Shown here piece after piece: positions 1 to 8,100 of a DNA stretch of 64,000 nucleotides (its first letter is position 1; the number at the start of each line of letters is the position of its first letter). The stretch covers positions 1 through 64,000 of the forward strand of contig NZ_JOEI01000017.1 of the NCBI RefSeq assembly GCF_000718095.1, read 5' to 3'. The stretch comes from Streptomyces scopuliridis RB72. GTDB taxonomy: Bacteria; Actinomycetota; Actinomycetes; Streptomycetales; Streptomycetaceae. The notes below the pieces were generated by a model that saw only the letters and a program-made list of their open reading frames with translations, had not been told where the DNA came from and ran no database searches. The position numbers and the translations under genes were made by a program.

Positions 1-106
1 ACACTAAAGCGTGATTTGTGGCGCACGAACGCCCGAACCCATCGTCAGGCCAGCTGCGCGCCGTAAATCATGCCGTCCCGGGCGCGAGCCCCGGAGCGCA
101 CCCCGG

Positions 107-351
107 CAACAACCCGCACACAACCACCGGCCCCAGGCCACAGACGACCGCACCACGACCCCCCGCCGGAGGCGAACCGCGCCACCCGGCAACAACCCGC
201 ACCCGACCACCAGCCCGAGCCACAGACGACCGCACCACGCCCCCCGCCGGAGGCGAACCGCGCCGCCCGGCAACAACCCGCAGACGCACCACCGGCCCCA
301 GGCCACAGACGACCGCACCACGCCCCCCGCCGGAGGCGCACCGCACCCCGG
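107..351. repeat. three tandem ~82-bp repeats, non-coding
   Basis: Three near-identical units begin with CAACAACCCGCA at 107, 190 and 271 (83, 81 and about 81 bp). Each unit carries CCACAGACGACCGCACCACG and the small hairpin CGCCGGAGGCG. The stretch 1-376 contains no convincing gene; the open frames across it on both strands are low-complexity Pro/Arg/Thr products of the repeat. It lies just downstream of the cutC stop codon, so it is a 3' intergenic repeat. Function is unknown; it could be a recombination-prone tract or a family of chromosome-dispersed palindromic units. Confidence 0.8.
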
Positions 352-376
352 ACCCGCGGCCCCAAGCCGAAACCCG

Positions 377-1081
377 CTACGCGTCAATAACCGCCCGCCA
401 CCCCCGCACCGCATCCGCCGACACCGACCCCGCCCACCCCCCCGGCCTCGCCGCCCCCCCGATGTGGAACGCGTCCACCCCCGCCGCCAGCAGCGCCCCC
501 AAGTGCTCCAGCCGCAGCCCGCCGCCCACCATCAGCCGCGCCCCGTACCCCGGCTCCCCCCGCGCCCCGGCCGCCGCCTCCGCCAGCAGCGTCGGCAGCC
601 CGTCGTCCACGCCCGCCGCCGAGCCCGCCGTGAGGTACGTGTCCAGGCCCGGCAGATCCGCCAGCTGCTTGCGGAGCGCGTCGCGGTCGGCCGCGCGGTC
701 GATCGCCCGGTGGAAGGTCCACCGGCAGCCGTCCAGCTCCGCGATCAGGCGTTCCACCGTCACCAGGTCCGGCGTCCCGTCCGCGTCGAGGAAGCCGAGG
801 ACGAACTCGTCCGCCCCCTCGGCCCGCAGCCCCCGCGCCACCTCGACCAGGGCGTCCGCGCCTCTCGGCTCGCCCGCCGCGAATCCGTCGGCCAGCCGCA
901 GCATCACCCTCAGCGGGATGTCGACGGCGGCCCGGATCTTCGCGAAGGTCTCGCGGGGCGGGGTCAGCCCGTCCGCCGCCATGTCGGTGACGAGTTCAAG
1001 GCGGTCCGCGCCTCCGTTCCGGGCGGCGACCGCGTCCTCCGCGTCGAGAGCGATCACCTCCAGGAGTGCACGCTTGCTCAT
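377..1081 (-). CDS. cutC: CutC family protein
   Basis: A 234-residue TIM-barrel protein of the CutC family. It opens with the family signature LLEVIALDAEDAVAA and continues with the NGGADRLELV strand and the GLTPP loop, the most conserved part of CutC; the C-terminal HIGGAARPGGW segment also fits. CutC was named for copper tolerance in E. coli, but that role is disputed and no enzyme activity is firmly established. The ATG at 1081 starts directly on the family motif. It is divergent from copA, which supports a copper link, but its own upstream region carries a dre-like DasR site (1139-1154), which suggests amino-sugar control instead. Length is normal for the family (about 230-250 residues). 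The assignment to family is firm; the function is open. Confidence 0.9.
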   Translation of the reverse strand: MSKRALLEVIALDAEDAVAARNGGADRLELVTDMAADGLTPPRETFAKIRAAVDIPLRVMLRLADGFAAGEPRGADALVEVARGLRAEGADEFVLGFLDADGTPDLVTVERLIAELDGCRWTFHRAIDRAADRDALRKQLADLPGLDTYLTAGSAAGVDDGLPTLLAEAAAGARGEPGYGARLMVGGGLRLEHLGALLAAGVDAFHIGGAARPGGWAGSVSADAVRGWRAVIDA

Positions 1082-1138
1082 GGGACCTCATTCATAGGTA
1101 TGCCGGCGGGTCAAGGACATGACTGGACGGGACCGAAT

Positions 1139-1154
1139 ATAGGTCTAGTCCAAT
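1139..1154. promoter_or_regulatory. dre-like DasR operator upstream of cutC
   Basis: ATAGGTCTAGTCCAAT matches the Streptomyces dre consensus A(G/C)TGGTCTAGACCA(G/C)T with the GGTCTAG core intact and only one or two differences in each arm. It sits about 60 bp upstream of the cutC start. DasR is the GntR-family repressor of N-acetylglucosamine genes. A second dre lies before nagK in this window (37248-37263). Binding is inferred from sequence only. Confidence 0.6.
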
Positions 1155-1219
1155 ATCCAAGCCTACGGGCCCCTCCCGCCCGCGCGCATCAGCGCATCCA
1201 CGGGCAACCCTTGCATCAG

Positions 1220-1267
1220 ATACCCCATGGGGGTATACCTAGGGGAGTTAGATACCCCTAGGGGGTA
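1220..1267. promoter_or_regulatory. two CsoR-type copper operators before copA
   Basis: Two palindromes, ATACCCCATGGGGGTAT at 1220-1236 and ATACCCCTAGGGGGTA at 1252-1267, have the TACCCC...GGGGTA form typical of CsoR sites. Their centres are about 31 bp apart, roughly three helical turns, so both would face the same side of the DNA. The copA ribosome site (GGAG at 1291-1294) and ATG (1304) follow. No csoR gene is in the window, so the repressor must be encoded elsewhere. Confidence 0.8.
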
Positions 1268-1303
1268 AGATACGTATCGGTCGAGGAGAAGGAGCCGTCA
1301 CCC

Positions 1304-3592
1304 ATGAGCCCCACACGGACCGCCACCGGCACAGCCGGCACCGGCACAGCCGCCGAAGTCGAGCTCATGATCGGCGGTATGACCTGCGCCTCCTGCGCGG
1401 CGCGCATCGAGAAGAAGCTGAACCGGATGGACGGCGTCGAGGCCACCGTCAACTACGCCACCGAGAAGGCGAAGGTCAGCTACCGGGGTGAGGACGTCGC
1501 GGTCGAGGACCTGATCGCCACCGTCGAAGCCACCGGCTACACCGCCACCCCGCCCGCACCCGCGCCCCTCCAGACGGACACCGACACCCCGGAAACACCG
1601 GACCCGGCCGACGCCGAGCTCCGGCCCCTGCGGCAGCGGCTCACCACCGCCGTCATCCTGTCCGTGCCGGTGATCGCGATGGCGATGATCCCCGCCCTCC
1701 AGTTCGACTACTGGCAGTGGCTCTCCCTCACCCTGGCCGCCCCCGTCGTCACCTACGCCGCCTGGCCCTTCCACCGCGCCGCCTGGACCAACGCCCGCCA
1801 CGGCGCGGCCACCATGGACACCCTCATCTCGGTGGGCACCTCGGCCGCGTTCCTGTGGTCCCTGTGGGCCCTGTTCTTCGGTACGGCCGGCATGCCCGGC
1901 ATGACGCACCCCTTCGAGCTGACCATCGCGCGTACCGACGGCGCCGGGAACATCTACCTCGAAGCCGCCGCCGGCGTCACCGCCTTCATCCTCGCCGGCC
2001 GCTACTTCGAAGCCCGCTCCAAGCGCAAAGCCGGCGCCGCCCTGCGCGCCCTGCTCGAACTCGGCGCCAAGGAAGTCACCGTCCTGCGCGACGGCGGTGA
2101 AGTGACCGTCCCCACCGCGCAGCTCCAGACCGGCGATCGCTTCCTGGTCCGCCCCGGCGAGAAGATCGCCACCGACGGCACGGTCGTCGAAGGCTCCTCC
2201 GCCATCGACGCGTCGATGCTCACCGGCGAGTCCGTCCCCGTGGAGGTCACCGCCGGGGACCCGGTCACCGGTGCCACCCTGAACGCCGGCGGCCGCCTCG
2301 TCGTCGAAGCCACCCGCGTCGGCGCCGACACCCAGCTCGCCCGTATGGCCCGCATGGTCGAAGACGCCCAGAACGGCAAGGCCGCCGCCCAGCGCCTCGC
2401 CGACAAGATCTCCGCCGTCTTCGTCCCCGTCGTCATCGCGCTGGCGCTGGCCACCCTCGGCTTCTGGCTCGGCAACGGCGCCGGACTCACCGCCGCCTTC
2501 ACCGCGGCCGTCGCCGTCCTGATCATCGCCTGCCCCTGCGCCCTCGGCCTGGCCACCCCCACCGCCCTCATGGTGGGCACCGGCCGCGGCGCCCAGCTCG
2601 GCATCCTCATCAAGGGCCCCGAAGTCCTCGAATCCACCCGCCGCGCCGACACCATCGTCCTCGACAAGACCGGCACCGTCACCACCGGCCGTATGACCCT
2701 CCTCACCACCCACACCGCCAACGGCGCGGACCAGAGCGAGGTGCTACGTCTGGCGGGCGCGCTGGAGCATGCTTCCGAACACCCCATCGCCCAGGCCGTC
2801 GCCACCGGTGCGGCCGAGCAGGTCGGTACGCTCCCGACGCCCGAGGACTTCGCCAACATCCCCGGCCTCGGCGTCCAGGGCATCGTCGAGGGCCACGCCG
2901 TCCTCGTCGGCCGCACAAAGCTTCTCGCCGAGTGGGAGATCCACCTCCCCGAGGACCTGGAGCGCGCGAAGGCAGCGGCCGAGGCCGCCGGACGCACCGC
3001 CATCGCCGTCGCCTGGGACGGCCAGGCACGCGCCGTCCTCGAAGTCGCCGACGCCGTAAAGGACACCAGCCCAGAAGCCATCCGCCGGCTGCGCGCCCTC
3101 GGCCTCACGCCCCTCCTCCTCACCGGCGACAACAAGGCCGTCGCCGACGCCGTCGCCAAGGAAGTCGGCATCGACCCCGAGCACGTCATCGCCGATGTCA
3201 TGCCCGAGGACAAGGTCGACGTCGTCAAGAAGCTCCAGGCCGAAGGCCGGTCGGTCGCCATGGTCGGGGACGGTGTCAACGACGCCGCCGCCCTCGCCCA
3301 GGCCGACCTCGGACTCGCCATGGGCACCGGCACCGACGCCGCCATCGAAGCCGGCGACCTCACCCTCGTCCGCGGCGACCTGCGCGCCGCCGCCGACGCC
3401 ATCCGGCTCGCCCGCCGCACCCTCACCACCATCCGCGTCAACCTCTTCTGGGCCTTCGCCTACAACGTCGCCGCACTCCCCCTCGCCGCCGCCGGACTCC
3501 TCAACCCCATGATCGCCGGCGCCGCCATGGCCTTCTCCTCCGTCTTCGTCGTCGGCAACAGCCTCCGGCTCCGCGGATTCAAGGCCGTGTAA
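1304..3592 (+). CDS. copA: copper-translocating P1B-type ATPase
   Basis: A 762-residue heavy-metal ATPase that exports Cu(I) across the cytoplasmic membrane. One N-terminal HMA domain carries the metal-binding MTCASC (Cys28 and Cys31). The membrane CPC motif is at residues 410-412 ([11 protein letters not shown]), the phosphorylated aspartate is D454 in DKTGT, and the hinge GDGVND follows near residue 655. A TGES actuator loop is visible (LTGES). The single HMA and CPC make it a Cu(I) rather than Zn/Cd pump. The ATG at 1304 has a GGAG site 9 bases upstream and lies behind two CsoR-type palindromes, so copper induction is expected. No copZ chaperone or csoR is adjacent. A strong hairpin (3613-3645) closes the transcript. 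Confidence 0.95.
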   Translation: MSPTRTATGTAGTGTAAEVELMIGGMTCASCAARIEKKLNRMDGVEATVNYATEKAKVSYRGEDVAVEDLIATVEATGYTATPPAPAPLQTDTDTPETPDPADAELRPLRQRLTTAVILSVPVIAMAMIPALQFDYWQWLSLTLAAPVVTYAAWPFHRAAWTNARHGAATMDTLISVGTSAAFLWSLWALFFGTAGMPGMTHPFELTIARTDGAGNIYLEAAAGVTAFILAGRYFEARSKRKAGAALRALLELGAKEVTVLRDGGEVTVPTAQLQTGDRFLVRPGEKIATDGTVVEGSSAIDASMLTGESVPVEVTAGDPVTGATLNAGGRLVVEATRVGADTQLARMARMVEDAQNGKAAAQRLADKISAVFVPVVIALALATLGFWLGNGAGLTAAFTAAVAVLIIACPCALGLATPTALMVGTGRGAQLGILIKGPEVLESTRRADTIVLDKTGTVTTGRMTLLTTHTANGADQSEVLRLAGALEHASEHPIAQAVATGAAEQVGTLPTPEDFANIPGLGVQGIVEGHAVLVGRTKLLAEWEIHLPEDLERAKAAAEAAGRTAIAVAWDGQARAVLEVADAVKDTSPEAIRRLRALGLTPLLLTGDNKAVADAVAKEVGIDPEHVIADVMPEDKVDVVKKLQAEGRSVAMVGDGVNDAAALAQADLGLAMGTGTDAAIEAGDLTLVRGDLRAAADAIRLARRTLTTIRVNLFWAFAYNVAALPLAAAGLLNPMIAGAAMAFSSVFVVGNSLRLRGFKAV

Positions 3593-3612
3593 TCGCGCGA
3601 CGACCGCACCCG

Positions 3613-3645
3613 CCGGGCCCCGGGATCCTCCGTTCCGGGGCCCGG
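3613..3645 (+). terminator. terminator after copA
   Basis: An 11-bp perfect stem, CCGGGCCCCGG (3613-3623) with CCGGGGCCCGG (3635-3645), and an 11-base loop lie 20 bases after the copA stop. The usual T-run is weak (CTCTATCG), as is common in Streptomyces. Confidence 0.65.
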
Positions 3646-3660
3646 CTCTATCGTCGTCCC

Positions 3661-4329
3661 ATGCCCGCACCCGATCTGCGCAGCCGGTTCGCGACCACGC
3701 TTCTCGCGCTCCGGGAGGGCGCCGAGGAAGCCGTGGGGGCCGAGGGCCCCGACCCGTACGCGTACGCCGACCGCCTCCTCGCCCGCTGGTCCGAGCCTCA
3801 GCGCCGGTACCACACCACGGATCATCTGCTCGCCGTCCTGGACCACATCGACACGCTCGCGGAGTACGCCGACGACCCCGACGCCGTACGTCTCGCCGCC
3901 TGGTTCCATGACGCCGTCTACCGCCCCGACCGCTCCGAGAACGAGGAGCGCTCCGCCCGCCTCGCCGAACGCGCCCTCCCCGAGGCCGGGTTGAGCGAGG
4001 ACCATACGCGCGAGGTCGCCCGGCTCGTCCGCCTCACCACCACCCACGCCGCGGCGCCCGGCGACCGCAACGGCGCCGTCCTGTGCGACGCCGACCTCGC
4101 CATCCTCGCCACGGGACCGGACGCGTACGCGGCCTACACGGCGGCGGTACGGGAGGAGTACGCCTTCGTCCCCGACGACGCCTTCCGCACCGGCCGGGCC
4201 GCCGTACTGGAGCAGCTGCTCGCCCTGCCCGCGCTGTTCCGTACCCCCTACGGCGCGCGGGAATGGGAGGCGCGCGCCCGCGCGAACCTGACGGAAGAGC
4301 TGCGCGGCCTCAGCCGTCTCACCGGCTGA
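3661..4329 (+). CDS. HD-superfamily predicted phosphohydrolase
   Basis: A 222-residue soluble protein that resembles the predicted metal-dependent HD hydrolases. The metal-binding pattern is YHTTDHLL near residue 45 and WFHDAVY near residue 80, where the HD pair lies, with a further Asp in the CDADLAIL segment near residue 142. It probably hydrolyses a phosphorylated small molecule or nucleotide, but the substrate is unknown. The frame is open upstream through copA, but ATG 3661 follows the copA terminator, begins the conserved helix-rich fold and is the only sensible start. No partner genes are apparent. Confidence 0.8.
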   Translation: MPAPDLRSRFATTLLALREGAEEAVGAEGPDPYAYADRLLARWSEPQRRYHTTDHLLAVLDHIDTLAEYADDPDAVRLAAWFHDAVYRPDRSENEERSARLAERALPEAGLSEDHTREVARLVRLTTTHAAAPGDRNGAVLCDADLAILATGPDAYAAYTAAVREEYAFVPDDAFRTGRAAVLEQLLALPALFRTPYGAREWEARARANLTEELRGLSRLTG

Positions 4330-4381
4330 GAGACGGGGTACCGCCGGAATGTAACGGCCGATACCGGCGTCGGAACCTGTC

Positions 4382-4721
4382 ATGCCCGGCTCCGCCGATT
4401 CCCCGCCGCCGAAGCCGCTCCCGTCCCCGCACCTGCCCGCGGACCCGCCCCAGGACCCGTCCCCGGCCCGGACCCCCGCCCCGGCCCGTATGCCGCTCGC
4501 CGTCTACATCCTCGGCCTCTCCGTCTTCGCCCTCGGATCCTCTTCGCCTCCCGCGTCATCAGCGCGTTCGCCTGCGCCGGGTTCTGGGCGGTCGGCGCGG
4601 CCGTCGCCATGTGGTCGCGGGCTCGCTCCTGGCCAAGTCCTCCGAGTCCGCCGAGTCCGCCAAGGACCGGGCACCCGTACGCCACCAGCCGGACACCGCT
4701 TCCGCGCCCGCGGACCGCTGA
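4382..4721 (+). pseudogene. decayed MFS transporter, three-frame remnant
   Basis: Fragments of one major-facilitator exporter lie in order in three frames. Frame 2 (from 4382) gives a Pro-rich leader and the first membrane helix LAVYILGLSVFALGS. Frame 1 (from 4537) gives ILFASRVISAFACAGFWAVG and ends near 4611; this is the helix 3-4 region of CmlR-like exporters, so helix 2 is missing. Frame 3 (near 4616) gives GSLLAKSSESAESAKDR and a stop at 4721, which looks like a transporter C-terminus. A full gene would be about 1.2 kb, so roughly 0.9 kb has been lost by at least two internal deletions. It is not translatable as a transporter. The parent was probably a drug exporter of the chloramphenicol-resistance type. 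Confidence 0.7.
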
Positions 4722-4826
4722 TCGACGACGTCCACACACCCCTGCCGTCTGTTACGTAACACTCCCCACGCCCCCCTCGGCAATCTAGAGTTGAGGCACC
4801 ATCAGCTTCAGGGGGCGGAGACCGGA

Positions 4827-5174
4827 ATGTCGCAGCAAGCGCCGGACAACACCGAGGGACAGACGCTGCCGTTCTGGGTCGACGTCGTGGAGGAGGAGGG
4901 CGAGGACGGCAACGCGATGGGCGGCCTCTTCCGGCACGACGGCGAGGCCGTCCTGCGCTCCGTCCCCCTCGGCCCCCTGCGCAAGAATCTGGCCGATACG
5001 GTCGACGCCCTCCAGAAGGTCTTCGAGGAGGTCGCCGACCGGGGCGGCGCGCTCCCGCTCGCCGAGGCCCAGCTCTCCTTCCAGGTCACCGCCACCGGCG
5101 GCATCCAGCTCATCGGCAGTGGCCAGGTGCAGGGCACCCGCGGTCTGACTCTGACGTTCAAGCGCCCGTCGTAG
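4827..5174 (+). CDS. Trypco1-type (trypsin-co-occurring) protein
   Basis: A 115-residue protein with the features of trypsin-co-occurring domain 1 (CU044_2847 family): an N-terminal strand LPFWVDVVEEE, a central helix LADTVDALQKVFEEVA, and a C-terminal beta hairpin GGIQLIGSGQVQGTRGLTLTF. Family members are small partners encoded beside proteases and NTPases in predicted bacterial conflict systems; none has a well-defined biochemical role that I know of. I place the start at ATG 4827 (GGAG about 7 bases upstream) rather than at the longer frame from 4791. Its stop lies only 7 bases before the caspase/HSP90 gene, so the two are almost certainly co-translated, and this protein is probably its adaptor or regulator. 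Confidence 0.75.
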   Translation: MSQQAPDNTEGQTLPFWVDVVEEEGEDGNAMGGLFRHDGEAVLRSVPLGPLRKNLADTVDALQKVFEEVADRGGALPLAEAQLSFQVTATGGIQLIGSGQVQGTRGLTLTFKRPS

Positions 5175-5181
5175 CGGCTCC

Positions 5182-8100
5182 ATGCCACGCTCCATGCCAC
5201 GCCACAAGGCTCTCCTCATCGGAGCCAGCGAGTACGACGACGAGACGATCCGCTCGCTGCCCTTCGTCCGCGACGACCTCCAGCGGCTGGAGGGCGCGCT
5301 CTCCGACCGGGGGTTCCGCCCGGTGGAGATCGCCGAGTCCCAGCGCGGCATCACACCGAACGCCGTCAACCGCCACGTCCTGCGCTTCCTGCGCGAGGCC
5401 GGCCGCGGCGACACCCTGTTCATCATGCTCAGCGGCCATGGGGTGCACTTCGACGGCCGGGACTATCTCGTCCCGGAGGACGCCTACTACGAGAGCGAGC
5501 CCTTCGCCGAGAGCTGCGTCGAGATCGGCTGGCAGAAGGAGCTGGAGGACTCCCCCGCCGGCCAGGTGGTCTTCCTCATCGACGCCTGCCGGGAAGGGTC
5601 CGCCCGCCGGACCAAGTCCCCCACCAGGATGCCCGGTTGGGAACGTCCCAAGATCGCCGCGACACTGCGCCGCAAGGTCGCGTACGTATACGCGTGCTCC
5701 AAGGCCCAGTACGCGCTGTACGTGGACGAGTCCGAGGCCGTCCTCCCCCAGCACGCCGACGCCGCCGGCACCCAGCCGAAGGACTCGTTCAGCCTCTTCT
5801 CCCGCGCCGTCGCGGACGTCGTGTCGCAGGTCCCGCACACCCTGCACATGGGCGAGTTCCTCGATGAGGTGCAGCGCCGGGTGACCGCACTGCACACGGC
5901 GTACGGCAAGACGCCCCCCGTCCAGCGGATCAGGGCCGAGACCGACATCCCCTGGCAGGAGTTCACGGTGCTGCCGGGCCCGGCACGGGACGCCGCCGAG
6001 CATCCCTGGGTACGCAGCACGGCCACCCACCCCGTATGGGAACGGACCGCCCCGGGCCCCGCCCGCGAGGCGCTCAAGGACGTCTGCGCCACTCTCGCCG
6101 CGCGGCTCGCCGAGGGGTACGACACAGCGGCGGCCACGCTGCGGGACGACCCGTGGCACGACGCCGAGCTGGCCAAGCGCGCCCAGGACCGGCTGGGCTT
6201 CCTCACCGGCCGGCTGGCCGCCGGTACGGAACTCTCCCCGACCGAAGGCGCGTTGACGGTCCTGCTCCCGCTGATCGGCCAGGCGTTCTGGACGCACGAG
6301 GCGGCCCAGCGGGCGGCCGTGGTCACCGCGGGCCCGGCCGATCAGTCCACCCCCGAGCGCGACCGCTTCGGCAAGTTCGCCCAGGGCTTCCCCCGCCTCC
6401 AGCGCCGGCTGCGCACCCTGGAGCAGCGCGGCGTTGCGGACGGATCGGCCGAACGCATCCGCTGGTGGCTGTTCCACCGCTGGCTCATCCGGCAGCCCGA
6501 GCTGTACGCGTCCCAGACCCTGAAGACACTGCTCGGCCCGCCGCCGGGCGGCCCGGAGTGCCCGGAGTGGGTGACGGACGCCCTGTCCGGCGAGCGCTTC
6601 ATGCGTTTCCTCCAGGAGCTGCGGGCGGCGCCGTTCGCCGTACCCCGCCACACCGCCGGCCGGACGGGCGAACCGGACCGGTCGGACCGTACCGACCAGC
6701 GCGACAGCGACTACGACGTCATCGCCGCCAGTACGAGGGACGAACACGAGGTACGCGAATCCCTCGTCGCGTCCCTCGCCAAGGCCGCCCAGGCGTTCGC
6801 CGTGGACCCGGTGGACCTGCCCGAGATCCTCGTGGAGCACATCGGGATCTCCGACAGCGTGAACCTCGGCGATCTGCTGACGACGATCCGCGGCTCCGAC
6901 TGGCGCACCTCGGGCCTCGGCCGCTCCCTGAACGCGGTCTGCGAGCACCCGGCCGTCCAGATCGCCCTGCGCGAGCACGCCCACCGCGTGGACGGACTGC
7001 TCCGCGACATCAACCGGACGTCCGCACTCGCCCCGCTCCGCTCCCTGCCCCCGTACGCCGACGCCGACCGCGTCAGGCTCAGCGGCAACACCCCTACGCA
7101 TCTGGCCGACGGCATCCGCTTCCAGCTCGCCGAGGACCGGGTGCAGGAGCTGCTGATGGGCGAGGAGCTGTACGGCGAACGCGAGCTGGCGATCCGGGAG
7201 TTGTACCAGAACGCCCTGGACGCGGTCCGCTACCGGGACCGCCGTACGGAATACCTGCGCCGGACCGACGGTACGCCGCCGGAGTGGGACGGCCTCATCG
7301 AGTTCGTCCAGAAGGCCGACACCCTGGGCCGCCCGTACCTGGAGTGCCGGGACAACGGCGTCGGCATGGGCCTCGACGAGCTGCGCAACGTCTTCTCCCA
7401 GGGCGGTGCCCGCTTCGTCGACCTGCCGGAGTACATCGAGGAACAGACAGCCTGGGCCGAGCTGGGCGAGCCGCGCATCGAGCTGCACCCCAACAGCCGT
7501 TTCGGCATCGGCGTGCTGAGCTACTTCATGCTGGCGGACGAGATCGAGGTGACGACGTGCCGCATGGGCCGCGACGGCCGCCCCGGCAACAAGTACGTGG
7601 TCAAGATCGCGGGCCCGGGAAACCTGTTCCGCGTCGATGACCTGGGGCCGGGCACGGACTCGGGCACGACGGTGCGGCTGCTGCTGACCGACCACAAGGA
7701 GCGCGTCTCCTGCGTGGACACGTTGCAGCGGGTGCTGTGGCTGGCTCCGTACCGTACGAGGGCGGAGCACGGCTCGCGACGGCACGAGTGGGAACCGGGG
7801 CAGCTCTCGGTCAGCGGTCCCGAACTGTCCTGGATGGACGACTCGGAAATGTTCCTGCGCTCCGGGGCCTGCTACCCGTCGGAGGATCCCGATGTGTGGT
7901 GGGTGGACGGTACGGGCCGGTTCCTCGCGGACGGCCTGCTCGCGGCGACCAACACGCTTACCAGCACCAGCACCGGTGAGTCCTACGGCACCGTGGTCAA
8001 TCTGCGCGAACAGCACCAGCCGGAGCTGAGCGTCGACCGCAAGACGATCCGCTCGAACGACGGAAGCCATGTCAGCGCGCTGCTGAGCGGGGCACTGCCC

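Noticed and set aside
1..106. possible start of a gene or tRNA at the left edge
   Set aside because: No tRNA clover-leaf or conserved coding stretch could be made out by eye; reads as non-coding flank of the repeats.
2932..3660. long upstream part of the HD-protein frame through copA
   Set aside because: The copA frame is correct and has all P-type ATPase motifs; the HD protein starts at ATG 3661.
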